Origin: Fen-1273 sp035516035
Lineage (GTDB): Bacteria > Bacteroidota > Ignavibacteria > UBA10030 > UBA6906
Reading direction: 5' to 3'
Assembly: GCA_035516035.1 (NCBI GenBank)
Contig: DATJAS010000006.1
Location: 1-64,000 of the forward strand
Length of the DNA: 64,000 bases
Below the pieces are notes generated by a model. The model ran no database searches, was not told where the DNA came from, and saw nothing but the letters and a program-made list of their open reading frames with translations. How positions within the stretch are numbered: position 1 is the first letter of the stretch; each line of letters begins with the position of its first letter. Of the stretch, positions 15,152-26,270 are shown in pieces. Both the position numbers and the translations under genes were made by a program.

Positions 15152-16222
15152 ATGCGTTCCGGGCGACTTCTCAGAATCACCTCCTGGCTTTCGGTCCGGA
15201 TGCCGTTCGGGGAGACGGTTGCGTTTCTCCGTGCCAAGGAAGTCCCGTCGCACAGGAAGACGTTCTGGTACTACTTCGGCGGGCTCACGCTCTTCTTTTT
15301 CGTCATACAGATTCTCACGGGCCTTCTTCTCGCAGTCTACTACCAGCCTGCGCCGGAGCACGCCCACGAGAGCATCGTCAATATCGTCAACCGGGTGCCG
15401 CAGGGCTGGCTCATTCGCTCAATCCACGCATGGTCGGCGCACCTGATGATCGCCATGCTCTTCATCCACATGTTCAGCGTTTACCTCCTCAAGGCGTACA
15501 GGAAGCCCCGTGAGATGATGTGGCTCTCAGGGTTCGTCATGCTCCTGCTTGTCCTCGGGTTCGGGTTTACCGGCTACCTGCTGCCATGGGATACGAAGGC
15601 CTACTTCGCAACGCTCATAGGGACGGAAGTCCCGAAGTCGCTTCCGCTCCTGGGCGCATGGGGGGTCAGCCTCGTCAAGGGGGCCGATTACATAGGCGAG
15701 GAGACGCTCACCAGGATGTATGCGCTGCACGTGACGATACTGCCGCTAACCGCGCTTGTTGTCGTCGCTTTCCACACACTGCTCAATCAGTATCTCGGAG
15801 TCTCCACGCCGCATGGAGAGACCGTGACACGGAAGCCTGTCCCGTTCTATCCGGACTTCGCATACAGGGACTGTATCGCCTGGTGCGCGGGGTTCGCCGT
15901 GCTCCTTGCGCTCGCGACGCTTGTGCCTCGCGAGCTGGGCGAGAAGGCAAACCCGATGGCATCGGCGCCGGAAGGAATGCGGCCGGAGTGGTATTTCCTG
16001 CCTCTCTATGAGACGCTCAGGATCGTCCCGGCAACCGTCGTGGGGATCCAGGGGGAGCTGATCGTGAACGGCGCGGTGGGAATACTGATGGGGCTCTGGG
16101 CAATTATCCCATTCATAGACAGGAGATCAGGGCGCGGGCTGAAGAGTCCTGTCTTTACTGCAGTTGGGGTGGTTCTCATCGTGTATATCGGGGCGACTAT
16201 CGCGGCCGCTCTGCTGACCTGA
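15152..16222 (+). CDS. Cytochrome b, b6 and subunit IV regions fused
   Basis: This 356-residue quinol-oxidising subunit carries the four haem-ligand histidines. In helix B, H-A-W-S-A-H...H has 13 residues between ligands. In helix D there are 14, the spacing typical of b6f rather than mitochondrial bc1. The Qo-site motif P-E-W-Y is intact (G-M-R-P-E-W-Y-F). The C-terminal part corresponds to subunit IV but is fused. With the Rieske protein upstream it makes a minimal bc complex. No cytochrome c1/f gene is adjacent. Confidence 0.93.
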   Translation: MRSGRLLRITSWLSVRMPFGETVAFLRAKEVPSHRKTFWYYFGGLTLFFFVIQILTGLLLAVYYQPAPEHAHESIVNIVNRVPQGWLIRSIHAWSAHLMIAMLFIHMFSVYLLKAYRKPREMMWLSGFVMLLLVLGFGFTGYLLPWDTKAYFATLIGTEVPKSLPLLGAWGVSLVKGADYIGEETLTRMYALHVTILPLTALVVVAFHTLLNQYLGVSTPHGETVTRKPVPFYPDFAYRDCIAWCAGFAVLLALATLVPRELGEKANPMASAPEGMRPEWYFLPLYETLRIVPATVVGIQGELIVNGAVGILMGLWAIIPFIDRRSGRGLKSPVFTAVGVVLIVYIGATIAAALLT

Positions 16223-16233
16223 CGGAGGCAAGC

Positions 16234-16365
16234 GTGCTCGTATTTCCTCAACTGACAGACAGGCTTGTCGTTCTCGTTGTGGGGTTGGTTATGTGCGGTG
16301 GCGCGGCGTGGCTTGTCAATCGGCTCCGTGTCCGGTCTGACCGTGCACGGGGTAATGTCAAATAA
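16234..16365 (+). CDS. 43-residue single-span membrane protein next to cytochrome b
   Basis: A GTG start with GGAGG 6 bases upstream opens a 43-codon frame ending in TAA, 11 bp after cytochrome b. The product has one hydrophobic stretch (about residues 11-28) followed by a basic tail (NRLRVRSDRARG), so it should be a single transmembrane helix with the C-terminus inside. Small one-helix subunits are known in b6f complexes, and the spacing suggests a subunit or assembly factor of this one. No sequence family is recognised. Confidence 0.55.
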   Translation: MLVFPQLTDRLVVLVVGLVMCGGAAWLVNRLRVRSDRARGNVK

Positions 16366-16374
16366 TATATATTA
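16363..16374. other. 12-bp AT palindrome between convergent genes
   Basis: TAATATATATTA is a perfect palindrome in a short AT-rich gap of a GC-rich region, between the small membrane protein gene and purL, which converge. It may help end transcription but has no GC stem. Confidence 0.35.
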
Positions 16375-16381
16375 TGTAAAG

Positions 16382-18664
16382 CTAATACATTCCCGCTTCG
16401 ACACGCTCCATTGAATTTCCGATCGACTCCGTGTAGAGCCTCCCTACCTCAGCCACAGGCACGTCAATAACATCTCCTATCAGGAGCCTCATCCCTCCAA
16501 CGCGCCCTATGACTGCGGCCTCGACGCCGTGTTTCTTCGCAATCTCCAGGACGCTGTGACCGTTGCCTGCAGATGCCGAGACAATTGCTCTCGACTGGTC
16601 TTCCCCGAACAGCAGGAAATCCCACCTCAGGCCATCTGCAACGATGTCGACCTCTGCACCGATCGGGTTCCTGCCGTCTCCGATACACGATTCAGCCAGC
16701 GCGACGGCAATGCCTCCCTCGGAGCAGTCATGCGCGCTCTGCAGGAGCCCGGAAGCCGAGGACTCGATCAGGACTTCATGCAGGCGCTTCTCACGCGCAA
16801 GGTCGAGCGGCGGAGCATCGCCTGCGGTGATACCATGCACGACGGCCAGGTATTCGCTCCCGCCGACATGCCCCTTGTTCACGCCCAGCTCGATAATCAC
16901 GTCGCCCGCGTCCCGAAAACGGGATGTGACTGCGGCGGCGGCATCATCAATCAGCCCGAGCATTCCAATAACCGGCGTGGGAAATACCGAGGCGTTAGGG
17001 CTTTCATTATAAAAGCTTACGTTCCCGCCGGTGACAGGCGTGTTGAAGTAACGGCACGCCTCGCCGATCCCGGCGACGGCCTCTTTGAACTGCCAGTAGA
17101 CCTCGGGTTTATACGGGTTGCCGAAGTTCAGGCAGTTCGTTATCGCAAGCGGCCTGGCTCCCGTGCAGGCAACGTTCCGAGCGGACTCGGCCACGGCGAT
17201 CTTTCCCCCGAGTCTCGGGTTGAGATAGACATAGCGGCCATTGCAGTCCGTTTTGAGCGCAAGCCCCTTATGTGATTCTTTCAAAAGGACTACAGCAGCA
17301 TCGCCTTCAGAAAGGACTATGTTGTTCGTCCTGACCATGCTGTCGTACTGCTCGTAGACCCACCGCTTGCTCGCGATATCGGGCGTGCCCATGAGCTGCT
17401 TGAGGACATCGCCCGGAGATGCGGGCAGCGGGAGGCTTCCAGCGTCGAATGCGCGAGTGCCGGCGAGATACGCGGGCTCGGCCGCCTCCCGGATGTACAC
17501 GGGAGCACCCCCCCCGAGCACAAGCGTCTCGGCCGGGATGTCCGCTACGGCTTTCCCCCTGTAGGAAATCTCCAGTCGCCCGGTCTCCGTCACCTCGCCG
17601 ATAGTTTCCGCGTGTATGTCCCACTTGCTGAATATTTCCCTCACGGCCGCGGTCTTCCCGGGCTCGACCACCAGGAGCATCCGCTCCTGGGATTCGGAGA
17701 GCATGATCTCGTAGGCGCTCATCCCTTCCTCGCGCGCGGGAACGAGGTCAAGGTCGATTCTCATCCCGCTTTTCCCCTTCGCGCTCATCTCCGAAGTCGA
17801 GCAGGTGATCCCCGCCGCCCCCATGTCCTGTATGCCGACGACGAGACCGGCCCGGATGGCCTCCAGCGAGGCCTCCAGCAGGAGTTTCTCCGTAAACGGA
17901 TCCCCCACCTGGACTGACGGGCGCTTCGCCTCGGATGCCTCGGAGATTTCCTCGGAGGCGAACGTCGCGCCATGTATCCCGTCGCGTCCGGTGGAGGAGC
18001 CGACGATCATGACTGCGTTTCCTCGCCCCCTGGCCACCGCGCTTGCCCATTCTCCCACACGCACCACACCGACGGCCATTGCGTTGACGAGAGGGTTGTC
18101 CTGGTAGCAGGGGTCGAAGTAGACCTCGCCCGCGACCGTCGGCACGCCGAAACTGTTGCCGTAGTCCCCGATCCCCTTCACCACGCCCCTGAAGAGCGCG
18201 CGCGTCCTGGCGCTTGAAATGTCCCCGAACCTGAGCGAGTTCAGCCCCGCCACGGGGCGTGCTCCCATCGTGAATATGTCCCGCATGATCCCCCCGACAC
18301 CCGTTGCCGCCCCCTGGTAGGGTTCAACAGCGGAGGGATGGTTGTGGCTCTCGATTTTAAACGCGACGGCGAGCCCGCCCCCGATATCGACAAGCCCGGC
18401 ATTCTCCTCCCCCGCCCCGACGAGCAGGCTCCCCCCTTCCCGCGGGAGCGTTTTGAGAACGGCAATGGAGTTCTTGTAGCTGCAATGCTCGCTCCACATC
18501 ACGCTGTATATCCCAAGCTCCGTGTACGTCGGCGTCCTTCCGAGTATAGCGAGTATTCTCTCGAACTCTTCGGGCGTAAGCCCGTGTTTCAGCGCGAGCT
18601 CGCGCGTGACAACCGGCTCGGCACCATCGCCGGGGGCCGGCTTATTTCCATGAGTATGTGACAT
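16382..18664 (-). CDS. purL: Phosphoribosylformylglycinamidine synthase subunit II
   Basis: This enzyme makes FGAM from FGAR with ATP and ammonia in purine synthesis. The 760-residue length marks the small PurL type, which needs separate PurS and PurQ; neither is in the window. Motifs seen are S-H-N-H-P-S-A-V-E-P-Y-Q-G-A-A-T-G-V-G-G, G-A-A-G-I-T-C-S-T-S-E-M and D-C-S-E-G-G-I-A-V-A. The start MSHTHGNK overlaps the end of the upstream outer-membrane gene by 23 bp. It is the last gene of a long overlapping operon. Confidence 0.93.
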   Translation of the reverse strand: MSHTHGNKPAPGDGAEPVVTRELALKHGLTPEEFERILAILGRTPTYTELGIYSVMWSEHCSYKNSIAVLKTLPREGGSLLVGAGEENAGLVDIGGGLAVAFKIESHNHPSAVEPYQGAATGVGGIMRDIFTMGARPVAGLNSLRFGDISSARTRALFRGVVKGIGDYGNSFGVPTVAGEVYFDPCYQDNPLVNAMAVGVVRVGEWASAVARGRGNAVMIVGSSTGRDGIHGATFASEEISEASEAKRPSVQVGDPFTEKLLLEASLEAIRAGLVVGIQDMGAAGITCSTSEMSAKGKSGMRIDLDLVPAREEGMSAYEIMLSESQERMLLVVEPGKTAAVREIFSKWDIHAETIGEVTETGRLEISYRGKAVADIPAETLVLGGGAPVYIREAAEPAYLAGTRAFDAGSLPLPASPGDVLKQLMGTPDIASKRWVYEQYDSMVRTNNIVLSEGDAAVVLLKESHKGLALKTDCNGRYVYLNPRLGGKIAVAESARNVACTGARPLAITNCLNFGNPYKPEVYWQFKEAVAGIGEACRYFNTPVTGGNVSFYNESPNASVFPTPVIGMLGLIDDAAAAVTSRFRDAGDVIIELGVNKGHVGGSEYLAVVHGITAGDAPPLDLAREKRLHEVLIESSASGLLQSAHDCSEGGIAVALAESCIGDGRNPIGAEVDIVADGLRWDFLLFGEDQSRAIVSASAGNGHSVLEIAKKHGVEAAVIGRVGGMRLLIGDVIDVPVAEVGRLYTESIGNSMERVEAGMY

Positions 18665-19934
18665 TGATCGCCAGTGAAGCCGTGTGTGATGAGTAGATTC
18701 CGTCAAACCCCCCGCTGAAGGGACCGGGAGCAAGCGCCGAACCTGTGATGTTCCTGTCATTGTACTGCATGACCGCATAAGCAAAGTCGAGCACAAGCCC
18801 CTCGCCCGCACGATATCCCAGACCCAGCGCGTACCCCGTGCCGTCGGCATCAGGAAGCCCGGGGGAGAGCGTCGCGTCAGGCACGGGGCTCCTCTCGAAC
18901 CGGATCCCGCCCCGCACCGAGAAATCCGCAAACGCAAGCTCGAGGCCGAAACGGGTGTTGAGGACATTCGTCCAATTCAGATCATACATAACGCCCTGGC
19001 GCACGGGATTTGAATACGTTATCTGGACTGAATGAAACTCCGACCAGAAGCTGTATTCCGCGTCTGCCGACAACGAGAGCCACAGGAGCGGGTGAAGCGA
19101 CGCCGATGCGAGCAGCTGGTTCGGGAGCGCGAGGCTCGTCGAGAACCTCCCTTCCGTATACGAGCCGGCAAGCTGCGCGGGGATGTCGCTGTAACGGACG
19201 CGCCCGTCGTCAATGGGGAGATTGATATGGCTCCGGTATGATGCTCCGAGTGAGAGGAGTTCTCCCGCCCTGTAAAACACGCCGGCGGTCACGCCGTAAC
19301 AGACGTTGCCGCTCCCGTCATGCGTCACGTCGCCGTCCATCAGGGCGCTCGTATCACCCGGAAGCGCGAACCGCTGTTCGTACAATATCCGGGGAAGCGC
19401 AAGATCAATACCGATCCCCGCGGAAAAATCGTCGGAAAACTTCATGCTGACGCCTGGAGTCACCATCGCGACTCTCAGGTCCGACTTGGTCGCCAGGCGC
19501 CGCCCCACCCAGTCCTGGTCCCATTCGGTCTGGATCTGGTACGGTACCGTGACGCTCAGGCCCGCGCCGAACCCTCCCTCCGTCGTATACGTCACGCATA
19601 TGCTCGGGGGGAAAAGGACCTGCGCCTGCATCTTCGTCTCGGTCGTCGAGGGGGAGACGCCGTAAAAGCGCTCGTCGGGGACGATCACTGTCGCCCCCAG
19701 CGAGAATATGGGGCCCTCAAGGAACGAGAGTATTGCGGGGTTGGCGTGCATCGCCGTCGGATCTCCCGTCATTGCTCCCACCGCTCCGCCGATCCCCATC
19801 GCACGCGCCGACTGGTCCGTGAGCTGAAACCCCCCGGCCCAGGCAACCGACGCGCAGAAAGACCAAATGACAATAGTCAATAGCCACTTGACTATAGTCG
19901 GAGCATTCTCAATTGTCAATCGTACATTCTTCAT
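18642..19934 (-). CDS. FadL/OmpP1/TodX-family outer-membrane transport protein
   Basis: The 430-residue product has a signal peptide ending VAWA, then the mature N-terminus GGFQLTDQSARAMGIGGA-, which matches the FadL hatch region (typically GF-x-L-x-E-x-S-x-x-x-x-G-x-A-x-A-G). DPTAMHANPA is also typical. The rest alternates as beta strands and ends in an aromatic-basic residue pair (YSWK), as expected for a barrel. FadL proteins carry hydrophobic molecules across the outer membrane. The ATG overlaps the biotin-carrier stop (ATGA). Confidence 0.85.
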   Translation of the reverse strand: MKNVRLTIENAPTIVKWLLTIVIWSFCASVAWAGGFQLTDQSARAMGIGGAVGAMTGDPTAMHANPAILSFLEGPIFSLGATVIVPDERFYGVSPSTTETKMQAQVLFPPSICVTYTTEGGFGAGLSVTVPYQIQTEWDQDWVGRRLATKSDLRVAMVTPGVSMKFSDDFSAGIGIDLALPRILYEQRFALPGDTSALMDGDVTHDGSGNVCYGVTAGVFYRAGELLSLGASYRSHINLPIDDGRVRYSDIPAQLAGSYTEGRFSTSLALPNQLLASASLHPLLWLSLSADAEYSFWSEFHSVQITYSNPVRQGVMYDLNWTNVLNTRFGLELAFADFSVRGGIRFERSPVPDATLSPGLPDADGTGYALGLGYRAGEGLVLDFAYAVMQYNDRNITGSALAPGPFSGGFDGIYSSHTASLAINVTYSWK

Positions 19935-20418
19935 TCTAACCTGATGAGTAACTCTCCTTTTTCAACGGGCTTACCGATCTTTGCATGAATCTCTTTCACG
20001 CACCCTTCACCGGGCGAGACGAGCTCGTTCTCCATCTTCATCGCCTCCAGCACGATGAGCGGCTGGGAGCGGCGAACCTGGTCGCCCACCGCCACGTCGA
20101 TCCTGACCACCATCGCCGGCATTGGCGCGTGGAGCTCCAGGCGCGTCCCTCCCGACATCGTGCTCCGACCGTACCTGCGGAGCAGACGTTCCCGCTCCGT
20201 TTCCACATCAACTGTCCGGTGAAATCCTCCGGCGATCGCGCCGAACGCACTCCCGTCCCCGGCAGCGGCGACCCTCACCTGCCTGTTTCCTGCAATGACT
20301 GAGAATTCCGTCCCGGAAAGCCTCCGCACGCTGCAGGGGCGCCCGTCGACGGTCACCTCGCCGTCGGGCCCGAGCCGTACGGTCAGTTCCCGCCCCCCCG
20401 AGCTGACGAAAAACGTCT

Positions 20419-20422
<4 letters not shown>
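19931..20422 (-). CDS. Biotin carboxyl carrier protein of an acyl-CoA carboxylase
   Basis: The 163-residue product ends in a biotinyl domain with the attachment motif E-A-M-K-M (biotinylated Lys), preceded by APMPAMVVRIDVAVGDQV. It carries the carboxylated biotin between carboxylase half-reactions. The start overlaps the biotin carboxylase stop as ATGA. No carboxyltransferase gene is nearby, so the acyl substrate is open: acetyl-, propionyl- or methylcrotonyl-CoA are all possible. Confidence 0.9.
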
Positions 20423-21917
<1,495 letters not shown>

Positions 21918-21918
<1 letters not shown>

Positions 21919-24293
21919 CACTCCCCCTTCAGCTCGACCACGGTCGCTCCCATCCCTCCCTCGTTCCATTCACCGGGCCTGAACGCACTGACCCTGGGGT
22001 GGGAGGAGAGGAACTCGGTGACCTTTTTCCTGAGCGCCCCCGTCCCCTTGCCGTGGATGATGTCGATCCTCCCGAGTCCCGCGAGCACTGCATCGTCGAT
22101 GAACTTGTCGACGAGGGGGAGCGCCTCCTCTCCCGTCATTCCCCGGATATCGAGATCCGTCTGCACTGCGCGGGGCTTTTCAGCGCGCATGTCTGCAGGC
22201 GCCCGCACCGCTGCGAGGGGGCGATTGCGCGTGGCGCGCAGGTTGGCCGATGGCACGCGCATCCGCACGGCCCCGAAGACCACGGTGGCGGTCTTCCCGT
22301 CCGGGGAGAGTTCCAGGACCTCCCCTGCGTCGCTCCCCCCCTCCATCGTCACGTGGCTCCCCGGGGCGATCGCGCCGGGCCCGGGCTCGCGAGGCCCCTC
22401 CGGCTCCGCCTCGCGGCGCACAGAGGCGATTTCCTCCTGGAGCCTCACCACGTCCGCGCGCGCCCGGCGGATTGCGTCTTTTTCAGCATTCGTCTCGCGT
22501 ATCTCCCTCACGCTCCGCTCGATGGCGGCGTTAGCCTCGGCGATGATCCGCGCCGCCTCATCCGCGGCCTTCCGCCTGGTCTCGCGCGCTTCCCCAGTCA
22601 GCTTCGAGAGCTTCTCCCTGTACTCCCGCGCAAGATCCTCCCCCGATCGCCGGGCCTCCTCCGCGAGGGCAAGCTCCGCGCGCGCCCTCTGCGTCGCCTC
22701 CTCCAGTTCGATGATCAGCGTCTCCAGCTTCGCGTGCTCGCCGCCCAGCCTCTCCCTCGCCCGGCGCATGATGTCCGGGGCAAATCCGAGCCGCGACGCC
22801 ATCTCCAGCGCGTAGCTGCTCCCGGGAACACCGGGGCGGAACCTGTAGGTGGGCGTGAGCGTCCCGAGGTCAAACTCCATCGCCCCGTTTGACACGCCCT
22901 GGGTTTCGTGCGCGAACACTTTCAGCGCGCCCTGGTGCGTCGTGGCGATCGTGACCGCGCCTCGCCGGGTCAGCTCCTCCAGGAGCGACGCGGCGATCGC
23001 CCCTCCCTCCGAGGGGTCTGTCCCGGCGCCGATTTCGTCGATCAGGACGAGACTCCGGCTGTCCGCACCCGAGGCGATCTCTTTGAGCGAGGCGAGGTGC
23101 GAGCTGAACGTGCTCAGGTCGTTTTCGATCGATTGCTCGTCGCCGATGTCGACGTAGCAGGAACGGAACATGCGGAGCCTCGTCCCGTGGCCCGCCGGGA
23201 CATGGAGCCCGCTTTGCGCCATGGCGACCAGGAGTCCCACCGTCTTCATGGCAACGCTCTTCCCCCCGGCGTTCGGACCGCTGATCAGGAGCGTCGTCTG
23301 CTCTCCCCCGACATCCAGATCAAGGGGAACCGTGCGGTCGTAGCCGTGCGTCTGGAGAAGGAGGGGGTGGCGTCCCCCCCTGACCGTGAGCGCGCCCTCG
23401 TCGCACAGCTCGGGCTCGACGCCAAGAACCTCGATGGAGTACTTCGCCCGCGCCTGCAGGTCGTCCAGGGCGGCGAGGATGTCCAGGTCGGCGGCCAGGT
23501 CGGCCCGCGCCGCTCCCACCTGCGACGTCAGCTCCCTGAGTATCCGTTCAATTTCCCGCTGCTCCTGGAACTGCAGGCTCCTGATCTCGTTGTTCAGCTC
23601 CAGCGTCTCCGTCGGCTCGATGAAGACCGTGGCGCCGCTGGCCGAGGCGCTGTGGATGAACCCCGGCACGCGGTGCTTGTGCTCGGACTTCACCGGGATC
23701 ACCATCCGGCCTTCGCGTGTGGTGATGATATCGTCCTGGCTGAACCCCAGCTCGGCAACGCTGCGGAGAATGCCCGCGAGCCGGCGCCGCAGGTCATCGT
23801 ACCTGTCCGCGATCGACCGGCGCACGGCCAGGAGCTCGCGCGAGGCGTCGGGGCGGATCCCACCCCCCTCGTCGACGGCGTGGTCGATGTTGAACTCCAG
23901 GATCTTGTCGGAGCGCAGGGGTTCGGCAAGCTGCCAGATGAGGGGGAACTCCTCCCTGCGCCGGGAGGCAAACGCGCGGGAGAGGCGTGCCGCCTTCAGA
24001 AGGAGCGAGACGTGGAGGAGCTCCCTCGGGAGGAGCGTCATCCCTTCGACGGCGGTCTTCCCCAGTGCTTCACCGAGCGGATGGATCCCCTCCAGGGGGA
24101 GCGGCGAATCCTGCTCCAGCAGCCGCTTCATCTCCGACACGCGGGCGAGCGCGCCGGCGATGTCGGCGCGCGAGGTCATGACGGACATTGACGCGAGCGA
24201 CGCCCGCCCGGGATCGGAGCCCGCGTACCTGAGGAGGCGCTGGCGGACCTTGTCGAACTCGAGTTTCCTGAGGGCGTTCTCCCACCGGCTCAT
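21918..24293 (-). CDS. mutS2: Endonuclease MutS2 with C-terminal Smr domain
   Basis: The 791-residue product has the MutS-type ATPase (Walker A G-P-N-A-G-G-K-S, Walker B LVLIDEIGAGTDP, then TTHQG) and a long coiled-coil region around residues 510-610. The C-terminal Smr nuclease domain has D-I-R-G and I-H-G-K-G-T-G-A-L-R. MutS2 acts on recombination intermediates and in ribosome rescue, not mismatch repair. Length matches the family. It overlaps cvpA by 4 bp. Confidence 0.93.
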
Positions 24294-24850
24294 GGGTTCC
24301 GGGGCGCCTCCGGGGGCTTCGCGAAGATGTCGAGGTCCCTGAACTTATCCTGGACCTGCTTCTTGAATTCCGCGGCGCCGGGGAGATAGGACTGGAGCAG
24401 CTCGAACGTTTTCGGGACGAAGTTGGCCAGGGGTTTGTACAGGAGCGACGCCTGCCGGTCATCCGCGTCCGGCGTGTCGATCACCTTGAGGCCGATCAGG
24501 ATGAAGCTGATCACCATGGCTCCTTCCAGCACGCCGAGGAAGAGCCCGATCGTGTTCCCCGTCGTCTTCGCCCCGCCCGTCTTGCCGAACCGCCTGTAGA
24601 GGAGGAGAGCGGGGATCATGATGGCCAGCATGACCAGGGCAAACCCGACGGCGTACGCCGCCGTCTCGCCCAGCACGCCCGCGTCCGAAAAGAAATGTCC
24701 CACCGGCGTCATGAGCTTGGACGCCACGATCACGGCAAGGATGAGTATCAGGATGTTGTACAGCTTCTTCGCCAGGCCCCCCCGGTAGCCCAGGAACCCC
24801 CCGAGGCAGAGCCCGGCGATAAGAAATATGTCCAGGTAGGAGAATTTCAT
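24290..24850 (-). CDS. CvpA-family membrane protein
   Basis: The 186-residue product has four hydrophobic segments. The N-terminus (LDIFLIAGLCLGGFLGYRGGLAKKLYNI) matches the CvpA pattern of a first helix followed by G-x-x-x-G and a short loop. CvpA proteins are needed for envelope integrity or colicin V production in E. coli; the biochemical role is unclear. It lies between yqeY and mutS2, overlapping both by 4 bp, and next to mutS2 is a common place for this family. Confidence 0.8.
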   Translation of the reverse strand: MKFSYLDIFLIAGLCLGGFLGYRGGLAKKLYNILILILAVIVASKLMTPVGHFFSDAGVLGETAAYAVGFALVMLAIMIPALLLYRRFGKTGGAKTTGNTIGLFLGVLEGAMVISFILIGLKVIDTPDADDRQASLLYKPLANFVPKTFELLQSYLPGAAEFKKQVQDKFRDLDIFAKPPEAPRNP

Positions 24851-25308
24851 ACCGGGGCGCCGAGGGCTTTCCTGACGAGCTCCTGCACCACACGCCCGTC
24901 CGCTTTCCCCTTCACCTCCTTCATCACCAGGGGCATGACCTTCCCGAAGTCGCCGGGCGCCGCCGCTCCCGTCGAGGCGATGACCGCGGCGATCACTGCG
25001 GCAACGTCTTCGGCGCTCATCTGCTTCGGGAGGTATTCCTGTATGATCGCAAGCTCCGCCTGCTCCTGCGCCGCAAGCTCCGGCCTCCCCCCTTTCGTGA
25101 AGAGCTCGATCGACTCCTTCCGTTTTTTCGCCGCCGAGAGGAGCGCGGCGACCTCGTCCTCCCCGGTGATCCCGCCGGCCGTCACCCGTTTCTCGATTTC
25201 CTTCTCCAGCAGGGCGGCCCGCATCGTGCGGAGCGTTTCGAGCCGAGTCCTGTCACCCGCCTTCATCGCCGCTTTGAGGTCCTCGCCGATCCGCTCCCTG
25301 AGCGTCAT
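24847..25308 (-). CDS. yqeY: GatB/YqeY-domain protein
   Basis: The 153-residue product matches the YqeY family: N-terminal LRERIGEDLKAAMKAGDRTRLETLR, central RKESIELFTKGGRPELA and E-Y-L-P-K-Q-M. The domain is related to the tRNA-binding tail of GatB, and a role with amidotransferase or tRNA is inferred for the family. The start at 25308 is chosen because longer versions would read through the terminator hairpin upstream. It is the first gene of a seven-gene overlapping operon ending in purL. Confidence 0.85.
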   Translation of the reverse strand: MTLRERIGEDLKAAMKAGDRTRLETLRTMRAALLEKEIEKRVTAGGITGEDEVAALLSAAKKRKESIELFTKGGRPELAAQEQAELAIIQEYLPKQMSAEDVAAVIAAVIASTGAAAPGDFGKVMPLVMKEVKGKADGRVVQELVRKALGAPV

Positions 25309-25337
25309 GCAGCTTCCTGATGGTGGGAATAAACGAC

Positions 25338-25373
25338 AAAAGGCAGGAACAGCGTGGTGCGCTCCTGCCTTTT
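25338..25373 (-). terminator. Strong terminator hairpin after the SDR gene
   Basis: AAAAGGCAGGA (25338-25348) pairs perfectly with TCCTGCCTTTT (25363-25373) across a 14-base loop. The symmetric A and T ends make it work in both directions. It separates the SDR gene from the yqeY operon. Confidence 0.8.
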
Positions 25374-25428
25374 CGAACGACACAGCTGTGCCTGTACGCT
25401 CAAAACATAGCCACTTTCCCCCTGAAAG

Positions 25429-26130
25429 TCAAACCCCGCCGTACGCCTTTACCACCGTGCCGCTCACCGAGCGCGCGTCGGCGGAGCAGAGAAAGAGGAT
25501 GATCGCGGCGATCTCCTCCGGCGTCACCCAGCGCGCAACGTCGGCCGAGGGCATCGACGCGCGATTGGCGGGCGTGACGATGATGCCCGGTGCGATCGCG
25601 TTTGCCGTGATGCCTGTCCCCTTCGTCTCCAGGGCAATCGTCTCCGTGAGCGTGACGACGCCCCGCTTGGCGATCGCATACGCCCCCCGTTTCGGCTGAG
25701 GATCGAGTGCGGCCATGGCCGCGATCGAGACGATGCGCCCCGAAGCGCGCCGCCGCATGGCCGGAAGCACTGCGCCCGACATGTAAAATGCCGTCCGCAG
25801 GTTTGCAGAGAGCATCTCCTCGAACGTCTCCCCGGTCAGCTCCCCGATCGCCTCCCCTCCCGCGTACGCGCCCGCGCCGTTCACGAGTATCCCCGCGTCA
25901 CCCCACCGCTCGCCGAGCGCGCGCACGAATGCGCGAGACCCTTCCTCCGTGTCAATTGCCGCTTCCGCCGTGAACACCATCCCGGGAGGCGTCCCGCCCG
26001 GGAGCCGGGGAGCGTGCCCCCCGGGTCTCAGGGGAATTGCCACGCGAACGCCCGTGTTGAGAAATGCGGAGCATATGACGCTCCCCAGTGCACCCGTCCC
26101 CCCGGTGACGATTGCAAGTGGTCCTTCCAT
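25429..26130 (-). CDS. Short-chain dehydrogenase/reductase
   Basis: The 233-residue product has the SDR cofactor loop T-G-G-T-G-A-L-G at the N-terminus, N-G-A-G-A-Y in the NAG position, and the catalytic Y-A-I-A-K (YxxxK) near residue 158. NAIAPGIIVTPAN is also typical. It should be an NAD(P)-dependent oxidoreductase of the FabG-like classical group; the substrate is unknown. It is transcribed alone, ending at the hairpin 25338-25373, and is divergent from the peroxiredoxin gene. Confidence 0.85.
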   Translation of the reverse strand: MEGPLAIVTGGTGALGSVICSAFLNTGVRVAIPLRPGGHAPRLPGGTPPGMVFTAEAAIDTEEGSRAFVRALGERWGDAGILVNGAGAYAGGEAIGELTGETFEEMLSANLRTAFYMSGAVLPAMRRRASGRIVSIAAMAALDPQPKRGAYAIAKRGVVTLTETIALETKGTGITANAIAPGIIVTPANRASMPSADVARWVTPEEIAAIILFLCSADARSVSGTVVKAYGGV

Positions 26131-26214
26131 GCAGGCTCCTTTCCCGGCACGCGCTTCAGGCCGCGGCAGCCAATGTAGACGGGAGAACCCCGAGAAGCAA
26201 GGAGAATCGGCTTC

Positions 26215-26243
26215 TTGAACTTTGTCCTAATTCACGATATATT
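26215..26243 (+). promoter_or_regulatory. Putative promoter of the peroxiredoxin gene
   Basis: TTGAAC (26215-26220), 17 bases, TATATT (26238-26243), 27 bases before the ATG. A GGAAGGA ribosome site follows. Confidence 0.5.
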
Positions 26244-26270
26244 CAGTACTTATCGGAAGGAACGAAAGCG

